Shown: piece after piece, positions 17,121 through 25,910 of the stretch
How positions within the stretch are numbered: the stretch's first letter is position 1
How the letters are laid out: each line of letters starts with the position of its first letter
Assembly: GCA_900467685.1 (NCBI GenBank)
Contig: UBQX01000006.1
Location: 62,001-126,000, forward strand
DNA length: 64,000 nt
DNA from: Hyphomicrobiales bacterium
Lineage (GTDB): Bacteria > Pseudomonadota > Alphaproteobacteria > Rhizobiales > Rhizobiaceae
Reading direction: 5' to 3'
The notes under the pieces: generated by a model
What the model was told of the DNA's origin: nothing
What the model saw: the letters and a program-made list of their open reading frames with translations, nothing else
Database searches by the model: none
Made by a program: the position numbers and the translations under genes

Positions 17121-19025
17121 ATGCAGCAATATCTGATTGAGGCAGTGGCGGCCTATCAGGCGGGCGATTTCGGGCGCGCGCTGACGCTTTTGTCGCGCAT
17201 GCCGGACACGGCCATGCCGCTGCAGGCGCTGGCGCTGAAGGCGAATATTTTCGCCAGGCGCGGCGAGGCCCGCGCCGCCGGCGAAACCTTTCTGCGCGCC
17301 GCCCGCATGCCCGGCGCCGACAGGACGCTTCTGATGCGGCTTGCAGGACGCATGCTTGACCAGGCGGGCGAGAGGGCGCTGCTTGCCGAGGCCGGTGTCG
17401 AAATCCTGCATTCGGTGAAAGATGACTCAGGCCTCGCCAGCGCCATCATCAATGCCCTGCTGGCGGCAGGTCGCTCGGATGAGGCGGCAGATTTCGTGCC
17501 GCTGCTTGATACGGCCGATCCGGGGCAGGTGATGCTGGGCGTGACCGTTCTGCGCAGCGCCCACCGGGTCGAGCGGATGCTGCCGCTTCTCGATACAGCG
17601 CTGACCAATTTCCCCACTGACGGCATGCTGAATGCGGAGCGGTTCAACGCTGCGCTGGAACTGGCCGATTTCGACATCCAGGCAGATTGCCTGCGCCGCA
17701 TCATGGACGAAGGCGATGCGGCCGGGCAGAACATGTTCGCCGCGCAATCCATGCATCGCCGGCTGATGTGGTCGGACGACGAGGCGGCAAACTGTCGTCC
17801 TGGCCTCGACCAGTTCCTCATCTCCCGCCAGATCAACGGCTTCACGCCCGCACGCCGCCGCTTCGGCCCGGCGGGCGAGAAGATCCGCATCGCCTATCTG
17901 TCGAGCGACTTCTACGGCCACGCCACCATGATCCTCGTGCGCGAAGTGTTGATGGCGCATGATCGCGACCGTTTCGACATCGGGCTCTTCTGCTATACGA
18001 GCGCCGATCGCGCGGAAGAGCAGGAAAGCTGGCCGCCCGTGCTCAAGGATGCAATCGTTCCCCTGCGCGATCTCGATGACGCTGCCGCCGCGCGGGCGAT
18101 TTCCGACTGGCGCGCCGATATCCTCGTCGATCTCAAGGGCTTCACCGGTGGCAATCGGCTCGGCATCGTCGCACTCTCCGATGCCCCTGTAAAAGCCACA
18201 TGGCTCGGCTATCCGGGCACGGTCACCGGCCTCGGCCTCGACTATTGCATTTCCGATCCGGTCGTCACCCCGGACAGTTCCAGACCCTTCTACGAGGAAA
18301 AGCTCTGCCGCCTGCCGGAAAGCTACCAGTCCAACGACTGCATCTCGCGCGCCCGCCCGGGGCCCGCCCGCCGCGCCGACCATGGCCTGCCGGAAGGTGT
18401 CTTCGTCTTCGCATCGTTCAACAATGTCACGAAGCTCAGCCGCGAAATGGTCGGCATATGGGCGCAAATTCTTGCCCGCACGCCGGGCAGCATCTTCTGG
18501 TGCCTCGCCCCCGTCGCGGCCCGCGCCAACCTGCTGGCAGCCTTCCTGCAGGATGGCATTCCCGCCGATCGCCTCGTCTTTGCCGAGGCGACCCCCTACG
18601 AGAAGCACATGGATCGGCTACCGCTTGCCGATCTCGTTCTCGACAGCTTCCCCTATAACGGCCACACGACGACATCCGACGCGCTCTGGGCCGGCGTGCC
18701 GCTGGTCGCTCTTTCCGGCAACAGTTTCGCCTCCCGCGTCGCCGAAAGCCTGCTGAATGCCGTCGGCCTGCCCGAACTCGCCGTCCACGACCGCGCGGCT
18801 TACGCCGATCTATCCGTGGCGCTGCACGACAATCCGGAGCAACTGGCGCAACTCAAGGCGAGACTGGCGGTCAACGCCCGCATCATGCCGCTCTTCGACA
18901 GCGAACGCTTCACCCGCTATCTGGAGCGCGCCTACGAGATGATGGCGGAACGGGCAAGGGCAGGTCTTGCCCCCGATCACATCGACGTCGAGCCGCTCCC
19001 GCCGCGGCAGGTGCCGTTCATGTGA
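17121..19025 (+). CDS. O-linked N-acetylglucosamine transferase (SPINDLY/GT41) family protein
   Basis: 634 residues. The N-terminal third is helical and TPR-like (ALTLLSRMPDTAMPLQALALKANIFARRGE). From about residue 245 the GT41 catalytic region begins (KIRIAYLSSDFYGHATMILVREVL), with the family blocks DILVDLKGFTGGNRLGIVALSDAPVKATWLGYPGTVTGLGLDY, FASFNNVTKLS and DLVLDSFPYNGHTTTSDALWAGVPLV, which form the sugar-nucleotide site. Homologues transfer GlcNAc, fucose or another sugar to Ser/Thr of proteins. A good GGGAG precedes the ATG. No flagellin, adhesin or sugar-nucleotide gene is adjacent, so the acceptor is unknown. Confidence 0.85.
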   Translation: MQQYLIEAVAAYQAGDFGRALTLLSRMPDTAMPLQALALKANIFARRGEARAAGETFLRAARMPGADRTLLMRLAGRMLDQAGERALLAEAGVEILHSVKDDSGLASAIINALLAAGRSDEAADFVPLLDTADPGQVMLGVTVLRSAHRVERMLPLLDTALTNFPTDGMLNAERFNAALELADFDIQADCLRRIMDEGDAAGQNMFAAQSMHRRLMWSDDEAANCRPGLDQFLISRQINGFTPARRRFGPAGEKIRIAYLSSDFYGHATMILVREVLMAHDRDRFDIGLFCYTSADRAEEQESWPPVLKDAIVPLRDLDDAAAARAISDWRADILVDLKGFTGGNRLGIVALSDAPVKATWLGYPGTVTGLGLDYCISDPVVTPDSSRPFYEEKLCRLPESYQSNDCISRARPGPARRADHGLPEGVFVFASFNNVTKLSREMVGIWAQILARTPGSIFWCLAPVAARANLLAAFLQDGIPADRLVFAEATPYEKHMDRLPLADLVLDSFPYNGHTTTSDALWAGVPLVALSGNSFASRVAESLLNAVGLPELAVHDRAAYADLSVALHDNPEQLAQLKARLAVNARIMPLFDSERFTRYLERAYEMMAERARAGLAPDHIDVEPLPPRQVPFM

Positions 19026-19066
19026 GGTGAGCGTCAGACGGAGAGTTACCTTCGCCCAGGTCAGGA

Positions 19067-20551
19067 TCAGGCTTTTTTCGACCATTTCAGGGTCGCGAGG
19101 TCGAGCTCGAAGACATTGGGGTTGTCGATAAAGTCCGGTTTTCCATTGTCCAGGACGGCACATAGTCCGCCTGAAATCCGGATCGTCGTCCGGCCGTCAA
19201 AGCGGGCTTCATGGCGATGGATCCAGTCCGGCATGTCACCCCCGGTTTCCACCGGCTCGATGGCGAACGAATGGATGTTCAGGCGATAGACGGGCGTGAA
19301 TCCCGGCTTTCGTTCTTCCGGATATCCGAGGTTTCCGATCACATAGACGAACTCGCTGACAAGCGTCGCCGTGTGGAAATCGGTCGGCGGGAAGACCTCG
19401 CGGGGATAGGCGTAAATCTCGCATTGCCCCCGACCGTCATGGACGATCACATCGTTAAAGATGCAGAAATTGGGGTCGTAGAAGTCCTCGTGTTCCCCCG
19501 CAATTTCGATATAGCGGCCATCCGGGAGCCGGTTGATGGATGTGCCGAACCGCTGATAGCACCAGATCGGGTATCCGAGATCAAAATCAACTTCCGTCTT
19601 CGGCTTCACGCGCGGATCGTTCCACGTCTTCCTGGGCTTTTCCGGCGGCGACGATCCCCTGGTCTTGCTCAGCGCTCTCGCCTCGGCTGAAAATTTCATT
19701 TCAGCCAGCGCTGCCGCTCCCCCGCAATGAACCATGGCCGTCCAGAAGGGATTATCGACACGCTCGGGGTTGAAGCGACCGAAGGCCCGCAATCGATATT
19801 TTCGATAGTCCTCCAGCGAGCAGTCCGGCGGCTCATCGACCGAATAGCCGAGCAGCGTGGCCCGCTGATCCCGATCGAGACGGTTCAGCTCCGCTCCCGC
19901 ATCCAGCAGCATCGCGATCGCCTGCCGATTGTCCGCAACCTCGATGGGCGTCGCACCGGAATGGCGCGGCTTGCCGATATCGGCGCCGGCCTCGATGAGT
20001 ACCTTCAAACATCCGACCGCGCCGTGTTCCGCAGCTTCGAAAAGCGCCGTCTCTCCAAGCTCGTTCTCCTCCTCGGGATCGAAACCCTGTTTGAGCAGCC
20101 ATTCCAGCATCTGAACATTGTCTTGCCCGATCGCATAACCCAATGGCGTTTCGCCATCATCCCCGACGGCCCGAGTGTTTGCGCCCGCCTCGATCAGAAA
20201 TCTTGTCTTCTCGATGTCGCCGACCTGAATGGAGAACAGAAATGCAGTCCGTCGATGGCCATCGACGGCTTCAAGGTCGCTTTTCCCGGTCGCGGCCTCC
20301 TCGAGATCGCCGATTGTGCCAAAGGCGACGGCCAGGAAAATCTCGGTCCAGCCAAACCGGGTGGGATCGCCGCCCGCCGAAAGCAGGCGTTGAAGGACAG
20401 GATAGCGATCGGTTTCGGAAGCGATTTTTTCAATCGCCTGCCTCTCCGCAGCGGTTAGTTTCGCTGGATTGACCTGACGTTTCAGCGCTGCGACGATACT
20501 GTCAAACTCCGGCAGCACATCGCCGACAACTGTCGAGAAATCGTATTCCAT
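19067..20551 (-). CDS. Ankyrin-repeat protein with C-terminal beta-rich (kelch-like) domain
   Basis: 494 residues, no signal peptide. Ankyrin repeats run from about residue 85 to 235: examples are DGETPLGYAIGQDNVQMLEWLLKQG, GETALFEAAEHGAVGCLKVLIEAGA and HSGATPIEVADNRQAIAMLLDAGA. After residue 340 the sequence changes to beta-strand-like segments (LVSEFVYVIGNLGY, VYRLNIHSFAIEPVETGGDMP, ARFDGRTTIRISGG) reminiscent of galactose-oxidase/kelch propeller blades, but a full propeller does not seem to fit. Probably a cytoplasmic protein-protein interaction factor. Function and partner unknown; it stands between two unrelated genes. Confidence 0.75.
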   Translation of the reverse strand: MEYDFSTVVGDVLPEFDSIVAALKRQVNPAKLTAAERQAIEKIASETDRYPVLQRLLSAGGDPTRFGWTEIFLAVAFGTIGDLEEAATGKSDLEAVDGHRRTAFLFSIQVGDIEKTRFLIEAGANTRAVGDDGETPLGYAIGQDNVQMLEWLLKQGFDPEEENELGETALFEAAEHGAVGCLKVLIEAGADIGKPRHSGATPIEVADNRQAIAMLLDAGAELNRLDRDQRATLLGYSVDEPPDCSLEDYRKYRLRAFGRFNPERVDNPFWTAMVHCGGAAALAEMKFSAEARALSKTRGSSPPEKPRKTWNDPRVKPKTEVDFDLGYPIWCYQRFGTSINRLPDGRYIEIAGEHEDFYDPNFCIFNDVIVHDGRGQCEIYAYPREVFPPTDFHTATLVSEFVYVIGNLGYPEERKPGFTPVYRLNIHSFAIEPVETGGDMPDWIHRHEARFDGRTTIRISGGLCAVLDNGKPDFIDNPNVFELDLATLKWSKKA

Positions 20552-20642
20552 TCCCAGCCTTCATAACCTGAGGCGCATCAGGCGTCGCAAGCCCGCCGTG
20601 GCGTATAGATTTGCCCCCATCGATCGCATCAGCGGAAGCGAA

Positions 20643-21320
20643 TTACTCCGGCGCCCCCAACGCCGCCGCCTCAGCGCGTCGTCCCGCCATCATCTTCTCA
20701 AACGCCGGACGCTTGTGGCAGTTTTCATACCAGGCGCGGATGTTCGGCTTGTCTTCGAAAAGCTTCGGCTCGCCCATGGCATAGCGCAGGACTTCCGCGA
20801 CATTGATGTCGGCGACGGTGAAGCGGTCGCCGACGAGATGGTCGCGGCCGGCCAGATGCAGTTCCAGCACCGAAAGCGGCATTTTCAGCATGCGGCTGGC
20901 GACCGCGATCGTCTTGCGCCCGCCCTCGCTCGCCTCCTGTCCGGCGTCGTGAACCAGCACGATCTGAACCGTCTGCGGCTCAAGCTCGGTTGCCGCCCAA
21001 AGCGTCCACTGCAGCATCTCGCCTTCCTCGGCGATATTGGAGGGCGCCAGCGGCCCGCCATGCTTCTTGGCGAGGTAGAGCGGAATGGCAAGCGATTCCG
21101 TCAGCACCAGTCCGTCGTCGTCGATGGCCGGGATCTGCGCGGACGGGTTGACGGCCAGAAAATCCGACGAGCGCGTGTTGAAGGGCGCATCTTCGGCAAA
21201 CGGGTCCTTGAGATACCGCGCCTGCGTGACCTTGACGGACTTGAAGGGAAGGCCGAGCTCTTCCGCCGTCCAGTAGACCCGGGATGCACGGGACAGGTAG
21301 ACACCATAGATCGTCAGCAT
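20643..21320 (-). CDS. Glutathione S-transferase family protein
   Basis: 225-residue GST-like enzyme. The N-terminal domain starts [20 protein letters not shown], where the Ser of LSRASR is the likely catalytic residue, and continues with [31 protein letters not shown]. The C-terminal helical domain holds the folding motif [15 protein letters not shown]. It is not closely similar to the GST at 16431, so the two are different subfamilies. It follows the mucR terminator and probably has its own promoter. Confidence 0.88.
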   Translation of the reverse strand: MLTIYGVYLSRASRVYWTAEELGLPFKSVKVTQARYLKDPFAEDAPFNTRSSDFLAVNPSAQIPAIDDDGLVLTESLAIPLYLAKKHGGPLAPSNIAEEGEMLQWTLWAATELEPQTVQIVLVHDAGQEASEGGRKTIAVASRMLKMPLSVLELHLAGRDHLVGDRFTVADINVAEVLRYAMGEPKLFEDKPNIRAWYENCHKRPAFEKMMAGRRAEAAALGAPE

Positions 21321-21363
21321 TTCGTCCCGCCCCCACGGCTTAAAAGAGATGGCTGAAAAAGAA

Positions 21364-21400
21364 AAGCGTGGCGCGATCCGTCAGAATCGCAGCCACGCTT
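21364..21400 (-). terminator. Intrinsic terminator of mucR
   Basis: AAGCGTGGC (21364-21372) and GCCACGCTT (21392-21400), extended by GCGAT/ATCGC inside, form a long hairpin. Read on the minus strand it is followed by TTCTTTTTC. It separates mucR from the downstream GST gene. Confidence 0.75.
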
Positions 21401-21470
21401 CATTGTCTTCATAGTCTGCCGCCATCGCAAGACCCCTGGAGCGGTTTGCTTCGGCCGGCATCGACTTTCA

Positions 21471-21902
21471 TTAACGGCCGCGACCCTTGCGGCTCTGGCC
21501 GAGGCCCATTTCCTTGGCCAGGCGCGAGCGGGCCTGTGCGTAGGCCGGCGCAACCATCGGATAGTCGGCGGCCAGATCCCACTTTTCGCGGTACTGCTCG
21601 GGCGTCAGATTGTGGTGCGTCATCAGGTGGCGCTTCAGCGACTTGAACGAGCCGCCACATTCCAGGCACGTGATCTGATCGTCCTGCACCGAGCGGCGGA
21701 CGGAAACGGCCGGCTTCGGCTTTTCGACGACGGCAGCCACCGGGGCGGGCGAGGACGTGTTGGACAGCGCGCCGAAAACCTCGGCGATCAGGTTCGGAAG
21801 ATCGCTCGCGGGAACGACATGATTGCCAACATAGGCGGACACGATATCCGAGGTCAGTTCAACCAGAAGGCCCTGATCCGGCGTTTTGACGTTTTCTGTC
21901 AT
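21471..21902 (-). CDS. mucR: MucR/Ros-family zinc-finger transcriptional regulator
   Basis: 143-residue regulator of the Ros/MucR family, a prokaryotic C2H2-type zinc-finger and nucleoid-associated protein that controls exopolysaccharide, motility, virulence and cell-cycle genes in Rhizobiaceae. The zinc site is visible as [19 protein letters not shown] (about residues 79-97), followed by the family core [12 protein letters not shown] and [22 protein letters not shown]. The C-terminus is basic (QSRKGRGR). The 394-bp non-coding region upstream suits the AT-rich autoregulatory promoters these proteins bind. Rhizobia usually carry several paralogues, so which one this is cannot be said. Confidence 0.93.
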   Translation of the reverse strand: MTENVKTPDQGLLVELTSDIVSAYVGNHVVPASDLPNLIAEVFGALSNTSSPAPVAAVVEKPKPAVSVRRSVQDDQITCLECGGSFKSLKRHLMTHHNLTPEQYREKWDLAADYPMVAPAYAQARSRLAKEMGLGQSRKGRGR

Positions 21903-22296
21903 TTTATTCTCCTAGAGATGGTGCGAAACGCCCGAAGCGCGCCTCTCACAAAGCTAGATCCACCCATCGTGCGATGGACAGTTGCGAAAAAAGTACTGTG
22001 TTGCCGACGCCGACCAGAGGACGCATCGAAGTCTATGTCCACTTATGTTTCTGCATAATCCTCTGGGCGCAAAGGCACGGAGAGGAATTTCCGGCGAAGC
22101 ACAACCTTTACAGTTGTCGTGATTATCACCGTTTCAGTAAAAGTCCATATGGAAAGAAGCCGAAATTGCCATTTCTAACCAATCCGTAACAATTGGTGTA
22201 GACGATACAGAAATAGAACAATCGGAATGTTAGCGCAGATAACATCGGCGTCCCGCGATAGGACATTGTGTCTTGTCAGGCGCGCGGCCGGTGCAA
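21903..22296. promoter_or_regulatory. Long mucR upstream region
   Basis: 394 bp without a convincing ORF, AT-richer than the flanking genes, with several T-n-A steps (for example at 22180-22235). It carries the mucR promoter and probably MucR self-binding sites. It also receives the 3' end of the Mrp operon, although I saw no strong terminator hairpin for that operon. Confidence 0.4.
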
Positions 22297-22647
22297 TTAT
22301 TTCAGCCGGTCCTCATTTTGCTTCCGCGCATAGTCATCGCGGACGCTAATCTTTGCCAGTGGCACACGCGATAGATGTGCCGCGCGCGCAAGAAGATGCG
22401 CGGAAACCGGCGCCGTCAGGATGAAGAAGACGAAGCCCGCGAGCGCCCGGATCAGGATCGCAGGGTCCTGCGACCCCAGCCCCGCCGCAATCAGAACGAG
22501 GCCGGAACCGATGGTGCCGGCTTTCGAGGCGGCATGCATGCGGGTGTAGAAATCGGGCAGGCGCAGGATGCCCAGCGCGGCGAGAACTGAAAACAGACCG
22601 CCGGCGACGAGCAGAATGCTGACGGGAATGGCAAGCCAGAGCGTCAT
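22297..22647 (-). CDS. mnhG: Mrp-type Na+(K+)/H+ antiporter subunit G
   Basis: 116 residues with three membrane segments. It shows the MrpG hallmark [27 protein letters not shown] around residues 27-52. It is last gene of the seven-gene Mrp (Pha/Mnh) operon, starting inside the mnhF stop (ATGA). MrpG packs with MrpE and MrpF at one end of the complex. Confidence 0.93.
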   Translation of the reverse strand: MTLWLAIPVSILLVAGGLFSVLAALGILRLPDFYTRMHAASKAGTIGSGLVLIAAGLGSQDPAILIRALAGFVFFILTAPVSAHLLARAAHLSRVPLAKISVRDDYARKQNEDRLK

Positions 22648-23009
22648 TGCGTCTTCCTCCCGGTCACGGACTTGGGCTTCACCTTGCCCTTTTTGTTGAC
22701 GCCCGGCTTCGGAACGCCCGCCTTCACCTTGCCCGCGGTGGTCAGAATGAAGCGTGCGAACGCGACCGTTGCGAGGAACCCGACAAGGCCCAGTGCCATG
22801 GCAATGTCGATATAGAGATGGAAGCCCGTCTTGAGCGCGATCACCGCAATGAAGCCGATCGCGATCGCCACCAGCATGTCGAGCGCCATCACCCGGTCCG
22901 GCAGGCTCGGGCCGCGAATGACGCGCACCACGGTCATCATGAAGGCGAGCGGCATGGCGATCAGCGCGAACCATATGGCCAGGTTGAGGATCTGGTCGCC
23001 CGCCGTCAT
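22644..23009 (-). CDS. mnhF: Mrp-type antiporter subunit F
   Basis: 121 residues, three membrane segments. The MrpF core [27 protein letters not shown] is at about residues 30-57. The C-terminal tail ([28 protein letters not shown] region) is strongly basic and longer than in many MrpF proteins. Overlaps mnhE and mnhG by four bases each. Confidence 0.93.
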   Translation of the reverse strand: MTAGDQILNLAIWFALIAMPLAFMMTVVRVIRGPSLPDRVMALDMLVAIAIGFIAVIALKTGFHLYIDIAMALGLVGFLATVAFARFILTTAGKVKAGVPKPGVNKKGKVKPKSVTGRKTQ

Positions 23010-23479
23010 CGGAACGCCTCCAGGATTTTGGCCTCGAACCCATCGGCGATATCGCGGATGGTTGCGGCCGGATCGGCGCAGTCGAGCGCGTGGACATAAA
23101 GGAAGCGCCGGTCGTCCGACACATCCACCGAGAGCGTGCCGGGCGTCAGCGTGATGAGATTGGCCAGCAGCGTAATCTCGAAATCCCGGTCCACTTTCAG
23201 CGGAAATTCAAGGATGCCCGGCTTCAGGTCCATTTTCGGCCGGACGACAAGAACAGCGACCTTGAATGCGGAGAGCGCCAGTTCCTTGAAGAACAGGATG
23301 ACAAGCGACAGAACCTTGAACGGTCGCACAGCAATCCGGCTCGGCTGCACGTTTTCGCGGATCAGGAACAGCGCAAGGCCAGACAGCACAAGGCCGAAGG
23401 CGAGATTGAGCAGCGTGAACGAGCCGGTGACGGCCACCCAGGTGAGCGTGAAGAGAAGAAGGACGATCAGGCGCGTCAT
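23006..23479 (-). CDS. mnhE: Mrp-type antiporter subunit E
   Basis: 157 residues. Two or three N-terminal hydrophobic segments are followed by the typical MrpE cytoplasmic domain with [22 protein letters not shown] and [11 protein letters not shown]. The true start is the ATG at 23479, which overlaps the mnhD stop (ATGA); a longer frame upstream runs inside mnhD and is not used. Confidence 0.92.
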   Translation of the reverse strand: MTRLIVLLLFTLTWVAVTGSFTLLNLAFGLVLSGLALFLIRENVQPSRIAVRPFKVLSLVILFFKELALSAFKVAVLVVRPKMDLKPGILEFPLKVDRDFEITLLANLITLTPGTLSVDVSDDRRFLYVHALDCADPAATIRDIADGFEAKILEAFR

Positions 23480-25038
23480 GGCGTGGGCACCCCGCTGGGG
23501 AACACGGAATGAAGATAGGCGACCGGCTCCAGAAGCCCGCTCGCCGCCGTCTGGGCCAGCGCCAGCAGCGGCTCGGGATAAATCCCGACGCCAACGGACA
23601 GCAATGTCAGGCCGGCAAGCGGAATGAGTTCGGCGGCGGTCATCCGCGCCGGGACGACCGCGCCGGACGCCGGCATCCGCCACCAGCCGAGCGCGAAGGC
23701 GCGGGTCGCGGCAATGGTCGTGAGCAGGCCGGAAACGAGGATCGCCGCACCCTGCCACCACGCGCCGAAATCGAAGGCCGCCTTGACCAGCATCGCCTTC
23801 GGCCAGAAACCGGAGAACGGCGGCAGGCCGGAGACGGAGAAGAACAGCGCCAGCGTAAGCGCCGCAAACAGCGGGCTCTTCGCATAAAGCCCCGACAGTT
23901 CATGCAGCGAGAACGAGCCGCCCATGCGCCCGGCAATGCCCGCCATCAGGTAAAGCGCCAGCATCACGATCATGGAATGCAGCGAATAGAACAGGGCGCC
24001 CGATATCGCCGTCTGCGCCCCGAGCGCCACGCCCGACAGAATGATGCCGATGCCGGTGATGACCATATAGCCCAGCATCCGGCGGATATCGGACTGCGCG
24101 ATCGCGCCGAGCGATCCTGTCAGCATGGTCAGCACGGCGACCACGCCGATGACAATCGAATAGGCATTGCCCTCTTCCGGGAACATCATGACCATGACGC
24201 GGATCAGCGCATAGACGCCTACCTTGGTGAGCAATCCGGCAAAGAGGCCCGCCACGACGATGCGCGGCGTGTGATAGGAGGCCGGCAGCCAGAAATTGAC
24301 CGGGAAGGCGGCGGCCTTCATCATGAAGGCGGCGATAAAGACCAGGCTCAGCGTCATCATCGGCGCGTCATGCCCGAGCGTCGGCGCCTTCGCCGCGATA
24401 TCCGCCATGTTGAGCGTGCCGAACACGGCATAGAGAATGCCGACCGCGATCAGGAACAGCGTCGTGCCGATGAGGTTCAGGATCGCGTATTTAGTCGCCC
24501 CGTCGAGCTGTTCGCGCTCCGAGCCGAGAATGAGAAGCCCGAAGGAGGAGATCAGCAGGACTTCGAACCAGACATAGAGGTTGAAGATATCGCCGGTGAG
24601 GAACGCGCCCGAGACACCGCCCACCATCAGAAACAGGAAGGGGAAGAAGCCGTAGGTCCGCCGCGTCCTGTCGATATCGCCCAGCGCCGCGATCCCCCCG
24701 GCGAGCGCCGCGATGCCACATGCGAGGTTAAAGAGCGCGCCGGTCAGGTCGACGGTGAAGGCGATGCCGAAGGGCGGCAGCCACCGGCCCATGACCATGG
24801 TGATTGGCCCTTCGCGAATGACGACCGCAAGAAGCGCTGCGTCGATCAGCACAAGCCCGCCCAGCGCCGGGATCGACAGCCACGACTGCAGCCCCATCCG
24901 CTTGCGCACCATGATGAGGATGGCGCCGACCAGCATGCACCAGACGGGCGGCGCGATGACCAGCCAATGCTCCGCCGGAACGGGCGCAAGCACCATCGAC
25001 TTTTCAAGCGCTTCGAGAGGAATGCTGCTGGCTGCCAT
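23476..25038 (-). CDS. mnhD: Mrp-type antiporter subunit D
   Basis: 520-residue NuoM/N-like proton-translocating subunit with about 14 membrane segments. The conserved acidic and basic residues of the transport channel are in YVWFEVLLISSFGLLILG, MMKAAAFPVNFWLPASYHTPRIVVAGLFAGLLTKVGVYALIR and LFYSLHSMIVMLALYLMAG. It belongs to the same superfamily as MnhA and complex I antiporter-like subunits. Spacing to mnhC is 21 bp. Confidence 0.94.
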   Translation of the reverse strand: MAASSIPLEALEKSMVLAPVPAEHWLVIAPPVWCMLVGAILIMVRKRMGLQSWLSIPALGGLVLIDAALLAVVIREGPITMVMGRWLPPFGIAFTVDLTGALFNLACGIAALAGGIAALGDIDRTRRTYGFFPFLFLMVGGVSGAFLTGDIFNLYVWFEVLLISSFGLLILGSEREQLDGATKYAILNLIGTTLFLIAVGILYAVFGTLNMADIAAKAPTLGHDAPMMTLSLVFIAAFMMKAAAFPVNFWLPASYHTPRIVVAGLFAGLLTKVGVYALIRVMVMMFPEEGNAYSIVIGVVAVLTMLTGSLGAIAQSDIRRMLGYMVITGIGIILSGVALGAQTAISGALFYSLHSMIVMLALYLMAGIAGRMGGSFSLHELSGLYAKSPLFAALTLALFFSVSGLPPFSGFWPKAMLVKAAFDFGAWWQGAAILVSGLLTTIAATRAFALGWWRMPASGAVVPARMTAAELIPLAGLTLLSVGVGIYPEPLLALAQTAASGLLEPVAYLHSVFPSGVPTP

Positions 25039-25059
25039 GAACCTGTCTTGTCCCTTCGT

Positions 25060-25437
25060 TCAGTAGCCAAGCGGCGGCGGTGGGGCGTCTTCCGGCTCGG
25101 CGAGACGCATCTGGTGCGTGTCGTCGGTCTTCAGCGTCTGATAGGCGCGATAGGCCAGCACCAGCAGGAAGGCGAAGAAGGAAAACGAGATGACGATGGC
25201 CGTCAGGATCAGCGCCTGCGGCAGCGGATTGGCAGCCGTGGCGGGCAGCATGTCGGCACCCTTGCCGATGATCGGCGGCGCCTCGCGCGTCACGCGGCCG
25301 GCGACGAAAAGCAGCATGTTCACCGCATTGCCGAGGATCGCGACTCCCAGCAGGATGCGGATGATATATTGCGACAGCATCAGATAGATCGCGACGGTGA
25401 AGAAGATGCCGACGACGACGGCCATGAACCCTTCCAT
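25060..25437 (-). CDS. mnhC: Mrp-type antiporter subunit C
   Basis: 125-residue NuoK-like subunit with three membrane helices. The family stretch IRILLGVAILGNAVNMLLFVAGR is near residues 26-48 and TAIVISFSFFAFLLVLAYRAYQ near 79-100. The C-terminal tail is proline-rich. It starts two bases after the mnhB stop. Confidence 0.93.
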   Translation of the reverse strand: MEGFMAVVVGIFFTVAIYLMLSQYIIRILLGVAILGNAVNMLLFVAGRVTREAPPIIGKGADMLPATAANPLPQALILTAIVISFSFFAFLLVLAYRAYQTLKTDDTHQMRLAEPEDAPPPPLGY

Positions 25438-25439
25438 GA

Positions 25440-25910
25440 TCAGTCGTCCTCCCGTTCTTCAAGCGCCAGCGCAATGGCGGTGATTGCGCCCGTCACCACG
25501 AGATAGACGCCGATATCGAACATCATCGGCGTCGACAGCGCCACTTCCGTGCCGAAGATGTTGGGAAACGCCCAGAGCGCCGTCATGAAGGGCACGTCGG
25601 CAAAAAGCGACAGGACGCCCGCCAGCGCAGCCAGCGCAAGCCCTGCCGCGGCAATGGTGATGGGATCGAACCAGAGCGCGCGGCGCACGGCAGACACGCC
25701 GTTGGAAATGCCGAGGATCGCAAAAGCGGAGGCCGCGATCAGCCCGCCGATGAACCCGCCGCCCGGTTCGTTATGTCCGCGCAGCAGCACGAAGACGGAA
25801 AAGAGCACCATCAGCGCCGTCAGATAGGGCGCCATGGTCCGGAAGATCAGCGTATCCATGCCGCGCCGCGGGCCAGGCCGCGCGCTCTGCTCCGACTGGA
25901 TCTTGGCCAT
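25440..25910 (-). CDS. mnhB: Mrp-type antiporter subunit B
   Basis: 156 residues, four membrane helices with the MrpB signature [23 protein letters not shown] and [21 protein letters not shown]. The ATG at 25910 shares one base with the mnhA stop (TGATG). Confidence 0.93.
   Translation of the reverse strand: MAKIQSEQSARPGPRRGMDTLIFRTMAPYLTALMVLFSVFVLLRGHNEPGGGFIGGLIAASAFAILGISNGVSAVRRALWFDPITIAAAGLALAALAGVLSLFADVPFMTALWAFPNIFGTEVALSTPMMFDIGVYLVVTGAITAIALALEEREDD

Noticed and set aside
23509-25506. 665-residue open frame on the plus strand
   Set aside because: Antisense to mnhD and mnhC; very Arg/Gln/His-rich shadow frame.
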